A stretch of DNA of 64,000 nucleotides from Phycisphaerales bacterium (lineage in GTDB: Bacteria > Planctomycetota > Phycisphaerae > Tepidisphaerales > Tepidisphaeraceae): positions 1 to 64,000 of the forward strand of contig JADLBV010000004.1 in NCBI GenBank assembly GCA_020847545.1, in the 5' to 3' direction. Below, one piece after another: positions 8,646 through 18,041 of this stretch. How positions within the stretch are numbered: position 1 is the first letter of the stretch; each line of letters opens with the position of its first letter. The notes beneath the pieces were generated by a model, which made no database searches, was not told where the DNA came from, and saw nothing but the letters and a program-made list of their open reading frames with translations. The translations under genes and the position numbers were made by a program.

Positions 8646-9581
8646 TCAGATTTTGATGTTCTTGACCAGTTCCTTCACATGGTCCACGCTGGCTTGGAAC
8701 ATCTTGTGTTCGGCCTCATCGAGTTCGACCTCGATCACGCGCTCCACGCCCTTGGTCCCCAGCACGCACGGCACACCCACGAAATAACCGCCGATGCCGA
8801 ATTCCTTGTCGCAATAGGCCGCGCAGGGGAGGATGCGCTTCTTGTCGCGGATGATCGACTCCGCCATCTGCACGGTGGCGGCGGCCGGCGCGTAGTAGGC
8901 GCTGCCGGTTTTGAGCAATTTGACGATTTCCGCGCCGCCGTCGCGGGCGCGTTGAATGATCTGTTCCAGCCGGTCGGGTTTGACCAGTTGGGTGATCGGA
9001 ATGCCGCCGGCAAAGGTGTATCGCTTCAGCGGAACCATGTCGTCCCCATGTCCGCCCAGCAGCAGCGCCTGCACATCCTCCACGCTGCAACCGACCTCCT
9101 CGGCCAAAAATGAGCGATATCGGGCCGTGTCCAGCACGCCGGCCTGGCCGACAATGCGCTGGGTGGGGAAGCCCGATGCCTTCCACGCCACATAGACCAT
9201 CGCGTCCAGCGGGTTGCTGACGACGATCATCACCGCGTTGGGTGAATATTTGGCGACATTCTCGGCCACGCTCTTGACGATGCCGGTGTTGATGTTGATC
9301 AGGTCGTCGCGGCTCATTCCCGGCTTGCGGGCGACACCGGCGGTGACGATCACCACATCCGAATCCTTGGTCGCTTCATAATTGGTGGCGCCGATGATTT
9401 TGGAATCGTACCCTTCAATCGGCGAGGCTTCGTAAAGGTCCAGCGCCTTGCCCTGGGGCATTCCATCCACCTGCGGCACATCCACCAGAACGATGTCTCC
9501 CAGTTCCTTGGAAGCGGCCCAGTGGGCGGCGGTTGCGCCGACGTTGCCGGCGCCGATGATCGAAATTTTTGCTCGTCGCAT
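8646..9581 (-). CDS. mdh: Malate dehydrogenase (LDH-like type)
   Basis: NAD-dependent interconversion of malate and oxaloacetate in the citric acid cycle. The 311-residue length and sequence match the lactate-dehydrogenase-like bacterial MDH. The Rossmann motif GAGNVG is near residue 10 and a conserved acidic residue follows in LVDVPQ. Further marks are the mobile-loop arginines in [16 protein letters not shown], the NPLD block, and the catalytic His in [12 protein letters not shown]. The ribosome binding site gaaagga lies just upstream of ATG 9581 on the minus strand. Its 3' end is duplicated at 6.7 kb. Confidence 0.95.
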   Translation of the reverse strand: MRRAKISIIGAGNVGATAAHWAASKELGDIVLVDVPQVDGMPQGKALDLYEASPIEGYDSKIIGATNYEATKDSDVVIVTAGVARKPGMSRDDLININTGIVKSVAENVAKYSPNAVMIVVSNPLDAMVYVAWKASGFPTQRIVGQAGVLDTARYRSFLAEEVGCSVEDVQALLLGGHGDDMVPLKRYTFAGGIPITQLVKPDRLEQIIQRARDGGAEIVKLLKTGSAYYAPAAATVQMAESIIRDKKRILPCAAYCDKEFGIGGYFVGVPCVLGTKGVERVIEVELDEAEHKMFQASVDHVKELVKNIKI

Positions 9582-9705
9582 GAATAAATCCTTTCAAAAG
9601 TTCGTCTTGCCCGAACAGTGGGCCTTTCCCGCATGACACAGCGGGGGGGATGATTATCTGCAAACCGTCCGGCGTTGCAATGATCCAGCGAATTCGGATG
9701 ATTCC

Positions 9706-9734
9706 TTGAGAGGGATAACACCCCCCGCTATAGT
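9706..9734 (+). promoter_or_regulatory. Sigma-70-type promoter for the ABC exporter genes
   Basis: TTGAGA (9706-9711) and TATAGT (9729-9734) are separated by 17 bases, each matching consensus at five of six positions. Predicted transcription starts about 18 bases before ATG 9759, which has gaaagga as ribosome binding site. Confidence 0.6.
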
Positions 9735-9758
9735 TCGTCCCTGAGTTGAAAGGATTCA

Positions 9759-10496
9759 ATGGCCCCGTTGATTGTGGAGAATGTCACCAAGCGATTTCGT
9801 CAGGGAGATCGTGATGTGATCGCGCTGGATGGCATCTCGCTGCAAGTCCAGCAGGGACAGTTTCTTGCGATCATGGGGGCCAGTGGTTCGGGCAAAAGCA
9901 CGCTGCTTCATCTGATGGCCGGCCTCTCCAGCCCCGATGGTGGATCGATCCGGATTAACGACATTGACATCGGCCAGATGAGCGATGGGCAATTGACCCT
10001 CTTTCGTCGCCGACAGATCGGGTTGGTGTTTCAATCCTTCAACCTGATTCCAACCCTGACGGCCGAGGAGAACATGGCCCTGCCGCTGATGCTCGAACGC
10101 CACAACGCCTCCCGCATCAAAAGCCGCACGGGGGAGTTGCTGGAGATTCTGGGCCTCACCGCCCGTCGAAACCATCGCCCCGACGCCCTCAGCGGCGGCG
10201 AACAGCAGCGCGTCGCCATCGGCAGGGCGCTGGTGACGGATGCGGCCGTGATTCTGGCCGATGAACCAACCGGCAACCTCGATTCGGTCAACAGCCGTTC
10301 GGTCTGCGAACTGCTTCGCGACCTGTCGGCCGTACACAATAAAACCGTTGTCATGGTCACCCACGAACCGGCGGTGGCCGCCTTTGCCCATGAGGCGGCC
10401 ATTCTGAAAGATGGCCGGCTGATGCAGCGGTTCGCCCTGGACCCACAGGATGCCGGCCAGTCGCTGGCGATGCGATACCAGCAGCTTCACAGTTGA
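9759..10496 (+). CDS. ABC transporter ATP-binding protein (LolD/MacB type)
   Basis: ATPase subunit of an FtsX-type exporter. In 245 residues it shows Walker A GASGSGKSTLL (about 41), the Q-loop LVFQSFNLIPTLTAEEN, the signature LSGGEQQRVAIGRAL, Walker B AVILADEPTGNLDS and the switch histidine in VMVTHEP. The DEPTGNLDS and FNLIPTLTAEEN strings place it in the LolD/MacB/FtsE subfamily. It is followed after 18 bases by its permease gene, so the two form an operon. The substrate (lipoprotein, peptide or mechanotransmission) cannot be told. Confidence 0.92.
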   Translation: MAPLIVENVTKRFRQGDRDVIALDGISLQVQQGQFLAIMGASGSGKSTLLHLMAGLSSPDGGSIRINDIDIGQMSDGQLTLFRRRQIGLVFQSFNLIPTLTAEENMALPLMLERHNASRIKSRTGELLEILGLTARRNHRPDALSGGEQQRVAIGRALVTDAAVILADEPTGNLDSVNSRSVCELLRDLSAVHNKTVVMVTHEPAVAAFAHEAAILKDGRLMQRFALDPQDAGQSLAMRYQQLHS

Positions 10497-10514
10497 CCTG
10501 TCGAGAAAACTGTC

Positions 10515-13166
10515 ATGGCCATCCTCAAACTCGCCGCCGCCAACCTCCGCACCCGCAAAATCCGCATGACATTGGCATTGGCGGCGATCATCTTCGCCGT
10601 CAGCCTGGTCGTTGCGGTGACCAGCGGCTACGCCTCCCTCAACGCCGCCGCCCAGAAATTCATCGCAACCTATATGGGCATCACCGACGCCCAGATCACC
10701 CGATCCGGCGCGATCCACGGAACCGTCCCCCAATCCCTTGTCGATCAGCTCAAACAAGACCCCGAAATCAACAAGGTGATCGTCCGTCTCGAACTGGACA
10801 CCCAGCTCCCCGGCTCTTCGGTTTTGGCACAACTGATCGGCATCCGCCGGCCGGAAGACAAGCAGGTTGAATCACTCCGCATGGTCGAGGGGCATTGGTT
10901 TGAAACCGACCATGCCGATGTCGCCGTCATCGATCAGGTGGCGGCCGAAAAGCTGAATGTAGGCCTGGGTGGAACCATTACCATTCCCGGCGCACGGGAA
11001 AAAGTGACGGTCAAGGTCGTCGGGATCATTCACAAACCATCCATCCTCGCGGCGGCGGTGCAGACGATCTATCTGCCGCTGACCACGATGCAGGAATTGG
11101 CCTTTCCGGGCCAGCCGGCGCAGGTAACGCGAATTCTCGTCACGCTCAAATCCGGCCGCGACTTGAACAAATGGGCCGACCGCTGGCGGACAAAACTCGA
11201 ACAGATCGACCCCTCACTGAGCCTGCGTCTGTCTCGTGAAAATCGCGAGCAGATGGAAGCCAATGTCGAGGTGCTGCACATTCTCAGCTATCTCGGCGGC
11301 GCGGTCTCCATGTTGGCGGCCGGTTTCATCGTTCTCTCCACATTGACGATGGGGGTCGCCGAACGACAACGCACACTGGCGATGTTGCGTGCCATCGGCG
11401 CGTTCAAATGGCAAATCGGCCTGTTGGTCGTCAGCGAAGGGTTGATCCTGGCCCTGATCGGGGCGGTGTTGGGGACGCCGCTGGGTTGGGCATGGATCAA
11501 GCTGCTGTCAATTCAGTTTGATCATCTGTTCGCGGCGGGAGTTCATATTGATATCCCGGGCATCCTGCTGGGCGCGGGCGGGGTGATGGTGGCGGCATTG
11601 TTGGGCAGCTTTTTGCCCGCGTGGTGGGCGATGCGGGTGGATCCATTGGCCGCGATGTCGCCATTGGCCGCGCCGGCCGCCACCAATCGACGCCTTCCGT
11701 GGCGATCGGCCGTCGTCGGCCTGTTTTTTGCCGCTCTCGATCCGATCCTGTTCCACGGCCCGCTCCACTGGCTGGTGCATTGGGCAATGACTGAGAATCC
11801 TGACCGGGTGACCCGAAAAATCCAGTTTTACGGCCACTTTTTGGTCGGTGTGCCGGGGATCATGATCGGGTTTTTCCTGTTGGCGCCTCTGTTGGTCTGG
11901 CTGGCCGAGCGTTTTGTCGGCCCATTGGTCGCGGGATTGTTCGGCATCCGTTTCGCACTTTTACGACAACAACTGACCGGCGGCATCTGGCGGGCCGCCG
12001 CCACCTGCGCAGCGCTGATGGTCGGGCTGGCCATCCTCGTGGTAATGCAGATTCAGAGCAACAGCCTCCTGAACGCATGGAAATTGCCCGACCGTTTTCC
12101 CGACATCTTCATCTTCAGCATCACCGGCCTTAACCCCAGTCAACAAAAGGAGTTGGCGCAAGTACAGGGCTTTCGTCCCAATGAACTGATGCCCATCGCG
12201 ATCGCCTTGCCCGAATTGTGGAAGACGATCTTCTCCATCGGCGGCACCAACGCCATTCCCAACGCCACCATGTTTTTCGGCGTCGATCCCGACAAGGCGC
12301 TGAAAATGATGGAACTGGATTTTCGGGATGGAAACCCAACTGATGCGGTTCGCCTGCTCAAACAAGGCCGACACCTGATCGTCACCGATGAATATCGCCA
12401 GCTCAAAGGTTTGAAAGTGGGCGACACGCTCACCTTGAACACCCCATTGCACGGCCCGGTCGATTACACCATCTGCGGCGTGGTCTGGTCTCCCGGTATC
12501 GACCTGATCGTCAGCCGGTTCGACATGGGCCGGCAATTCGACCAGCGCACCACCGCCGCCGTCTTCGGCACGCTCAAGGATGCCCGCGATGATTTTGGCG
12601 TCACCGATGCCCGACTTTTCGCCGCCAATCTCGAATATCACGTCGAAAAAGAGCAGTTGATCGAGAACATCCAGAAAAAACTGGGCACGATGGGGCTGGT
12701 GGTCGGCGATGTTCGCGAAATCAAATTCAACATCCAGCAGAATTTCAACCGGATCATCCATCTTGCCAGCACAATGGCCTTTTGTGCCATGGCATTGGCG
12801 GCACTGGGGGTCACCAACACCCTCATGGCCGGCATCCGCACCCGACGATGGCAATTTGGCATTCTGCGCAGCATCGGCGTCACCCGCTGGCAACTGCTGA
12901 GGCTGGTGTTGGCCGAAGCGTTCCTCATGGGCATCGTCGCCTGTGGCATGGGATTGGTATGCGGTTTTGAACTGACCTGGGGGGCGCGCAGCATCGGCCG
13001 AAACCTGCTGGGCTTCCTCCCTCCGATCTACATTCCATGGAACATCATCGGCATCGGAGCGGCGGTGGTATTGGGCGTGGCTTTGCTGGCCAGCTTGTGG
13101 CCCGCGTTCAGCGTGGCCCGTGCCAAACCCTTGTCACTGCTTCAATCCGGCCGAGCGGCCGCCTGA
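10515..13166 (+). CDS. ABC transporter permease with two FtsX domains
   Basis: Membrane partner of the preceding ATPase. The 883-residue protein starts with an N-terminal helix (about 17-38) and a large periplasmic MacB-like domain. The first FtsX block follows (about 255-375, MGVAERQRTLAMLRAIGAF), then a central hydrophobic region (about 395-480). A second periplasmic domain leads to the second FtsX block (about 745-875, RTRRWQFGILRSIGVTRWQLL). This duplicated arrangement is about twice the size of LolC or MacB permeases, so a single chain probably supplies both halves of the transporter. No membrane-fusion partner is adjacent. Confidence 0.9.
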   Translation: MAILKLAAANLRTRKIRMTLALAAIIFAVSLVVAVTSGYASLNAAAQKFIATYMGITDAQITRSGAIHGTVPQSLVDQLKQDPEINKVIVRLELDTQLPGSSVLAQLIGIRRPEDKQVESLRMVEGHWFETDHADVAVIDQVAAEKLNVGLGGTITIPGAREKVTVKVVGIIHKPSILAAAVQTIYLPLTTMQELAFPGQPAQVTRILVTLKSGRDLNKWADRWRTKLEQIDPSLSLRLSRENREQMEANVEVLHILSYLGGAVSMLAAGFIVLSTLTMGVAERQRTLAMLRAIGAFKWQIGLLVVSEGLILALIGAVLGTPLGWAWIKLLSIQFDHLFAAGVHIDIPGILLGAGGVMVAALLGSFLPAWWAMRVDPLAAMSPLAAPAATNRRLPWRSAVVGLFFAALDPILFHGPLHWLVHWAMTENPDRVTRKIQFYGHFLVGVPGIMIGFFLLAPLLVWLAERFVGPLVAGLFGIRFALLRQQLTGGIWRAAATCAALMVGLAILVVMQIQSNSLLNAWKLPDRFPDIFIFSITGLNPSQQKELAQVQGFRPNELMPIAIALPELWKTIFSIGGTNAIPNATMFFGVDPDKALKMMELDFRDGNPTDAVRLLKQGRHLIVTDEYRQLKGLKVGDTLTLNTPLHGPVDYTICGVVWSPGIDLIVSRFDMGRQFDQRTTAAVFGTLKDARDDFGVTDARLFAANLEYHVEKEQLIENIQKKLGTMGLVVGDVREIKFNIQQNFNRIIHLASTMAFCAMALAALGVTNTLMAGIRTRRWQFGILRSIGVTRWQLLRLVLAEAFLMGIVACGMGLVCGFELTWGARSIGRNLLGFLPPIYIPWNIIGIGAAVVLGVALLASLWPAFSVARAKPLSLLQSGRAAA

Positions 13167-13211
13167 GTTCGCCGCGTGAATAAAATTCTCACAATTGAAA
13201 ATAATGACCCC

Positions 13212-13242
13212 TTGAACCTTAACCCCACTTTCGGCTTATAAT
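13212..13242 (+). promoter_or_regulatory. Putative sigma-70 promoter of the CAP-domain protein gene
   Basis: TTGAAC (13212-13217) and a perfect TATAAT (13237-13242) are separated by 19 bases. The long spacing lowers confidence. Transcription would begin about 18 bases before ATG 13267. Confidence 0.45.
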
Positions 13243-13266
13243 GACAGACTCTCAAGGATGGAGAAA

Positions 13267-14844
13267 ATGCACAGAAGTAGATGTTCATCGACTCAATTGA
13301 TTGAGTCCCTCGAACCCCGCGTTCTATTGTCCGCCGTCGAGCCAACGCCAAACGAGCAATATCTCATCGAATTGATCAACCGCGCCCGCGCCAATCCCAC
13401 GGCCGAGGCCGCTTCATTCGGCATTGATCTCAACGAAGGCCTTTCACCCGGCACAATCTCCGCTGACCCCAAACAACCCTTGGCGGTCAATCCCTATATC
13501 ACCGACGCCGCTCGCAATCACAGCCTGCATATGCTCGATGTCGATCAGTTCGACCACGACGGCATCGGCGACGGCACCCCTTTCAGCCGGATGAGCGATG
13601 CGGGATATACCTTTGTCGCGCCGGCCGCATCGGCTGAGAATATCGCATGGTCCGGCTCCACACCCAGCGTGCCCGACACCCTGCAAACCATCGACGAAAT
13701 CCACCATGACCTCTTTGTGGACACCCCCATCCCCGACCGCGGCCATCGACTGAACCTGATGGACCCCAACCTCCGCGAAGTCGGCACCGGCATCGTCACC
13801 GGCGAATACACCAGCGGCTTCACCACCTACAACTCCGTGATGGTCACGCAGGATTTTGCCGACTCCACCGGCAATCCATTCCTCACCGGCGTCGTCTATC
13901 GCGACACCACCGTCAACGACAATTTTTATACCCCCGGCGAAGGGATCGGCGGCGTCACCATCACCGCCACCGATCTCAATACCCAAACCCAATACGCCAC
14001 GACTTCTCTCGACGCCGGCGGCTATAGCCTGGCGCTGCCGCCGGGAACCTATCGCGTTGTCGCATCGGATGTCGCCATTCATAAGATCTTCCGCGTCGTC
14101 ACAATCGGCGCTGAAAACCACAAGCTCGATTTCACCACGGATTCATTCGACGTCGGCCTCTATCGCGGGTCGGCCGCCCACTTTTTCTTCGACCGCAATT
14201 CCAACCACGAATGGGACAGCGGCGACCAGCATTTCGCATTCGGCCTGCCCAACGACCAGCCCATCGTCGGCGATTGGAACGGCGATGGAACCCTCAAGGC
14301 CGGCGTCTATCGCAACGGCCTGGTCTTCCTCGACACCAACGGCAATGCCGTATGGGATGCCGGCGACACCTTCTTCGCCTTCGGCCAAAGCGGCGACAAG
14401 GCCGTCGTCGGCGACTGGAATCGCGACGGCATCGACGACATCGGCGTCCATCGCGCCGGATATTTCTCGCTGGACATCAACGGCAACCACGTCTGGGACA
14501 ACGGAACCGATGTCGCCTTCGCCTTTGGCCTGCCCACCGACACCCCGCTGGTGGGCGATTGGAACGCCGACGGCTTTTATGATGTGGGCGTCTATCGCAA
14601 CGGCCTGTTTTTCCTGGATGCCAACGGCAACCGCGTCTGGAATACGGGAGATCGCTTTTTTGCCTTCGGCCTGCCCACCGACAAACCGGTGATCGGCGAC
14701 TGGAACCACGATGGCCATTCCAAGATGGGCGTCTTCCGCGACGGCCGATTCTTCCTCGACACCAATGGCAACGACCAGTGGGATCCAACCGATGACACCT
14801 TCATTTTCGGCCTCCCCACCGACCTGCCGCTGGCCGGTTTATAG
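13267..14844 (+). CDS. Secreted CAP/SCP-domain protein with LEPRVLLSA leader and repeat domain
   Basis: Predicted surface or extracellular protein. The N-terminus carries SLEPRVLLSA, the leader motif of many planctomycete surface proteins. Next is a CAP (SCP/PR-1) domain (about 30-190) with NEQYLIELINRARANP, the His-containing ARNHSLHM, AENIAWSG and RGHRLNLMDP. A short carboxypeptidase-regulatory-like segment follows (about 215-280). The C-terminal third has five repeats of about 45 residues built on FGLPTDxPxVGDWNxDG, GVYRNGLFFLD, NGNxVWDxGD. They are rich in acidic residues, FG-GAP-like and possibly calcium-binding. ATG 13267 has aagg nine bases upstream; ATG 13258 would add three residues. 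The role is unknown; adhesion or hydrolysis are options. Confidence 0.8.
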   Translation: MHRSRCSSTQLIESLEPRVLLSAVEPTPNEQYLIELINRARANPTAEAASFGIDLNEGLSPGTISADPKQPLAVNPYITDAARNHSLHMLDVDQFDHDGIGDGTPFSRMSDAGYTFVAPAASAENIAWSGSTPSVPDTLQTIDEIHHDLFVDTPIPDRGHRLNLMDPNLREVGTGIVTGEYTSGFTTYNSVMVTQDFADSTGNPFLTGVVYRDTTVNDNFYTPGEGIGGVTITATDLNTQTQYATTSLDAGGYSLALPPGTYRVVASDVAIHKIFRVVTIGAENHKLDFTTDSFDVGLYRGSAAHFFFDRNSNHEWDSGDQHFAFGLPNDQPIVGDWNGDGTLKAGVYRNGLVFLDTNGNAVWDAGDTFFAFGQSGDKAVVGDWNRDGIDDIGVHRAGYFSLDINGNHVWDNGTDVAFAFGLPTDTPLVGDWNADGFYDVGVYRNGLFFLDANGNRVWNTGDRFFAFGLPTDKPVIGDWNHDGHSKMGVFRDGRFFLDTNGNDQWDPTDDTFIFGLPTDLPLAGL

Positions 14845-14881
14845 CGGAAAAATCCATCGAAAAATTTTTCTGAATTTTTAT

Positions 14882-14910
14882 TTGCATTCGGTCGATGTTA
14901 GGGATATAGT
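14882..14910 (+). promoter_or_regulatory. Putative recA promoter
   Basis: TTGCAT (14882-14887), 17 bases, TATAGT (14905-14910). The -10 is good and the -35 weak. The same TATAGT occurs at the ABC promoter. The transcript leader to GTG 15055 would be about 140 bases. I see no clear LexA box. Confidence 0.35.
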
Positions 14911-15054
14911 TAATCCGAACAAACCCTGAACAGGGACGGCGTTGGTGACGGCCGTCGAGTTCAGGAGCGGGGTGTGCGGTTGTCGCGCTCGCCCGCCTTT
15001 CGTCACCGTCATAGCGCCGGCTGAACAACATACCCGGCGGAAAAGGAGTGTCCC

Positions 15055-16164
15055 GTGGCCAAGTCCATCGATAAGGCGGACGCGAAGAAGGATTCCGCGC
15101 CCCTGAAGGCAACCGTGTCGGTCGACCCCGCAAGAGAGTCGGCCCTGTCGCGAGCGGTTCAACAGATCGAAAAACAGTTCGGCAAAGGCGCCGTCATGAA
15201 AATGGATGGCGACCAGCGCGCCACCGTGGATGGCATCCCCACCGGCAGCCTCAGCCTCGACATCGCGCTCGGTGGCGTCGGCGTGCCGCGCGGCCGGGTG
15301 TTGGAGGTCTTCGGTCCTGAATCCAGCGGCAAAACCACCCTGACGCTGCACATCATCGCCAATGCCCAGAAAATGGGTGGCGTGGCGGCCTTCATCGACG
15401 CCGAACATGCGCTGGACCCCTCCTGGGCCAAGCGGTTGGGCGTGCAGTTGGATGACCTGCTGGTCAGCCAGCCCGACACCGGCGAACAAGCACTGGAAAT
15501 CTGCGAATTGCTCGTCCGTTCCAACGCCGTGGACGTCATTGTGATCGATTCGGTCGCCGCGTTGATTCCCCGCGCTGAAATCGAAGGTGAAATGGGTGAC
15601 AGCCATGTTGGCCTGCAGGCCCGGCTGATGAGCCAGGCGCTGCGCAAACTGACCGCCGCCATCGCCCGAAGCCGAACCACCGTCATTTTCATCAACCAGA
15701 TTCGCGAAAAGATCGGCGTCATGTTCGGCAACCCCGAAACCACCCCCGGCGGGCGGGCGCTGAAGTTTTATTCCTCGGTCCGCATCGACGTTCGCCGCAC
15801 CCAGACCATCAAGGAAGGGGATGTCTCCATCGGCAGCCGCACCCGCGCCCGCGTGGTCAAAAACAAGATTGCCCCGCCGTTCCGCGATGCCGAGTTCGAC
15901 ATCATGTTCGACCGCGGCATCAGCTACGAAGGTGATCTGCTGGATTTGGCCGCCTTGACCAACATCGTTGAAAAAAGCGGCGCGTGGTACAACTACAAAA
16001 CCACCCGTTTGGGACAGGGGCGTGAGAATTCCAAACAATATTTGGCCGACAACCGCGATTTGGCCGATGAAATTCGACAGGCCGTGCTTGAAAGCAAGGG
16101 CCTGGCCAGCGCCAAGCGGGCACAGGAATCCGCCGAGGCACAGGCCGTTGGGGCCGGAGCATAA
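15055..16164 (+). CDS. recA: Recombinase RecA
   Basis: DNA strand-exchange protein for homologous recombination and SOS induction. 369 residues, from a GTG start with the ribosome binding site aaaggagtg. Visible are [15 protein letters not shown], the Walker [11 protein letters not shown] (about 86), [34 protein letters not shown], the L2-loop region [21 protein letters not shown], and [14 protein letters not shown]. The lysine- and alanine-rich N-terminal extension ([16 protein letters not shown]) is about 20 residues longer than in E. coli. The acidic C-terminal tail is replaced by an Ala/Gln-rich one. Confidence 0.97.
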   Translation: MAKSIDKADAKKDSAPLKATVSVDPARESALSRAVQQIEKQFGKGAVMKMDGDQRATVDGIPTGSLSLDIALGGVGVPRGRVLEVFGPESSGKTTLTLHIIANAQKMGGVAAFIDAEHALDPSWAKRLGVQLDDLLVSQPDTGEQALEICELLVRSNAVDVIVIDSVAALIPRAEIEGEMGDSHVGLQARLMSQALRKLTAAIARSRTTVIFINQIREKIGVMFGNPETTPGGRALKFYSSVRIDVRRTQTIKEGDVSIGSRTRARVVKNKIAPPFRDAEFDIMFDRGISYEGDLLDLAALTNIVEKSGAWYNYKTTRLGQGRENSKQYLADNRDLADEIRQAVLESKGLASAKRAQESAEAQAVGAGA

Positions 16165-16176
16165 CTCACAGTCCGG

Positions 16177-16216
16177 TCGCCGCCGCGTCCGATGACATTC
16201 GTTGGCGCGGCGGCGA
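16177..16216. other. GC-rich hairpin between recA and protease gene
   Basis: Perfect 11-bp arms (16177-16187 and 16206-16216) with an 18-base loop. There is no T-run, so it is a possible but unproven terminator for recA. Confidence 0.4.
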
Positions 16217-16253
16217 TTCGGATTCAGGTGGCCTGAATCGATCGGGGTTGTGA

Positions 16254-17693
16254 ATGGGACTGTTTGGCGCCGCCAGAGGCGGCCAATGTGCCTGCGCATT
16301 TGTTCTGGCGCTCCTTTGGGGTTTGACCAGCGTACACGCCGAGCAACCCGCCGATCCGGTCGTCGGCCCACCCGATACGCTGGAACTGACCGGCTTGCAG
16401 CAACAATTTGAAGCCATCGGACAAAAATGTTCCCCCGCCGTCGTCGCCATCAGTGTTATCAACGACCAGGTTGACGGGGATGATCTGATCCGTGGCGAAC
16501 AGATGAATGGCGAAAAACTCGCCTCACTGCTGGAACATTCCACCCGTTTTGTCGGCACCGGATTTATCATCGATCCCGATGGTTACATCCTGACCAATGA
16601 GCATGTGGTGGGGGAGGCCGAACAGGTGTGGGTCACCACCGATTCAAGCCGGGTGTATCAGGCGATGGTTGTCGGCTCGGACCCTCGCTCTGATCTGGCG
16701 GTGTTGAAAATCCCCGCCGATCATTTGCCCTCTTTTTCGCTCACACCCATCCCCGCGCAGCGCGGCCAATGGGCCATCGCACTGGGCAATCCATATGGGT
16801 TTGCAACTTCGGGCCGGATGTGTCTCAGCGTCGGCGTCGTCAGCGCGATCGGCCGATCATTGCCCGATCTGGCCAGCCGTGAAAACCGCCTCTACAACAA
16901 CCTCATTCAGACCACCGCCGAAATCAACCCCGGCAATTCGGGCGGCCCATTGCTCGATTTGCAGGGTCGGGTGATCGGCATCAACACCGCCGTCGTCATG
17001 CCGCGAAAATTTGTCAACGGAATCGGGTTTGCCATGCCCATCACCGATTCGCTGCTGAAAATCGTCCGGCAACTGCGACAGGGGCAGGAAGTTCAATACG
17101 GGGACATTGGCCTGCGGACCACCACGCCAACCGCGCAGGAACGTCGTCAGGCGGGCGTCGTTGGCGACATCGGCGCACGGATCGAACTGGTCGCGGCCGA
17201 CTCGCCCGCCGATGACCACCTCAGAAATGGCGACATCCTCACCGAATTCAACGGGTCGAAAATTCAGAACAGCGATGATTTTGTTCATCAGGTGGATGGC
17301 GCGCCCATCGGCCAGTTGTCGCGCATCGTGTTTTATCGCGATGGCCGTCGATTGGATGTCCAACTCCCCATCGCCCAGCGTCCGATGCCATCGGTGGCCA
17401 TCACCCGTGAAAACCGTCGGTTGCATTGGCGCGGCATGGTCTTGGGCAACATTCCACCGCACTGGCGAAACCCCGGCGGCAAACAATCATCCCATGGCGT
17501 GATGGTCGTCGCTCTTCAATCCAACCATACAAATACTGATCCTGATGCCCGCCAGGGTCGCATCCTCACCGCCGTCGCCGGTCGGCCGGTTGGCGATGTC
17601 ATTGAACTTCAGCGCATCCTCAACGACACCCCCGATGCGCAATGTCACATCAATTGGCTCGACGAAGGCGCAATCGTCTCCGCCGGGGAATGA
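16254..17693 (+). CDS. HtrA/DegP-like secreted serine protease
   Basis: Envelope quality-control protease. The 479-residue protein has a signal peptide ending near SVHAE and a trypsin-like domain with the triad His (LTNEHVV, about 115), Asp (RSDLAVLK, about 146) and Ser (NPGNSGGPL, about 229). A PDZ domain (about 280-375, ADDHLRNGDILTEFNGSKI) follows. The last 100 residues resemble a second, divergent PDZ (GRILTAVAGRPVGDVIELQRIL). An internal string GFATSGRMCLSVGVVSAIGR is typical of HtrA. It lies 90 bases after recA in the same direction; whether they are co-transcribed is unclear. Confidence 0.88.
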   Translation: MGLFGAARGGQCACAFVLALLWGLTSVHAEQPADPVVGPPDTLELTGLQQQFEAIGQKCSPAVVAISVINDQVDGDDLIRGEQMNGEKLASLLEHSTRFVGTGFIIDPDGYILTNEHVVGEAEQVWVTTDSSRVYQAMVVGSDPRSDLAVLKIPADHLPSFSLTPIPAQRGQWAIALGNPYGFATSGRMCLSVGVVSAIGRSLPDLASRENRLYNNLIQTTAEINPGNSGGPLLDLQGRVIGINTAVVMPRKFVNGIGFAMPITDSLLKIVRQLRQGQEVQYGDIGLRTTTPTAQERRQAGVVGDIGARIELVAADSPADDHLRNGDILTEFNGSKIQNSDDFVHQVDGAPIGQLSRIVFYRDGRRLDVQLPIAQRPMPSVAITRENRRLHWRGMVLGNIPPHWRNPGGKQSSHGVMVVALQSNHTNTDPDARQGRILTAVAGRPVGDVIELQRILNDTPDAQCHINWLDEGAIVSAGE

Positions 17694-17718
17694 GTCAACA
17701 ACAGTGTGTAAAAAATGT

Positions 17719-17743
17719 AGGCGACCCGAAATTCGGATCGCCT
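17719..17743 (-). terminator. Rho-independent terminator of tRNA-Leu
   Basis: On the minus strand just beyond the tRNA, a stem of 6 bp plus 4 bp with one mismatch is followed by acatttttt. It may also stop transcripts of the protease gene from the other side. Confidence 0.7.
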
Positions 17744-17745
17744 GA

Positions 17746-17828
17746 TGCGGCCGAGAGGAGTCGAACCTCCACGTCTTTTGGACACTAGAACCTGAATCTA
17801 GCGCGTCTGCCAATTCCGCCACGGCCGC
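17746..17828 (-). tRNA. tRNA-Leu (CAG)
   Basis: 83 bases with a 7-bp acceptor stem (GCGGCCG with CGGCCGC), long variable arm, GGTTCGACTCC T arm and discriminator A. The anticodon loop TTCAGGT gives CAG. CCA is not encoded. Confidence 0.95.
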
Positions 17829-17842
17829 GAAATCGAGGCCAC

Positions 17843-17870
17843 ATCTTATTGAGCCTCCGCCCCCAGTCAA
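17843..17870 (-). promoter_or_regulatory. Promoter of tRNA-Leu
   Basis: Read on the minus strand, TTGACT and TAAGAT are separated by 16 bases and end 14 bases before the tRNA 5' end. Confidence 0.6.
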
Positions 17871-17878
17871 GCGCAACC

Positions 17879-17906
17879 TTGCGGACCCATCGAACGGCCC
17901 TATAAT
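17879..17906 (+). promoter_or_regulatory. Promoter of tRNA-Cys
   Basis: TTGCGG, a 16-base spacer and a perfect TATAAT end 22 bases before the tRNA 5' end. It lies back to back with the tRNA-Leu promoter. Confidence 0.5.
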
Positions 17907-17928
17907 CGCTCCGCCGACACTCGAACGC

Positions 17929-18002
17929 GGCCGGATACCCAAGCGGACTAAGGGGACGGATTGCAAATCCGTTATTCGTGGGTTCGAATCCCACTCCGGC
18001 CT
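17929..18002 (+). tRNA. tRNA-Cys (GCA)
   Basis: 74 bases: acceptor GGCCGGA pairs with TCCGGCC, the discriminator is T as usual for tRNA-Cys, the anticodon loop TTGCAAA gives GCA, and the T arm is GTGGGTTCGAATCCCAC. CCA is not encoded. Confidence 0.95.
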
Positions 18003-18041
18003 TTGATCCTTCGCCAATCTTGCCAACCACTTCCCGCTTGC

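Noticed and set aside
9756-10832. 358-codon minus-strand frame opposite the ABC ATPase and permease
   Set aside because: Antisense of an intact ABC ATPase gene; Gly/His/Asp-rich translation without a family.
14878-16371. 497-codon minus-strand frame opposite recA
   Set aside because: Antisense shadow of recA; high-GC codon bias keeps the frame open.
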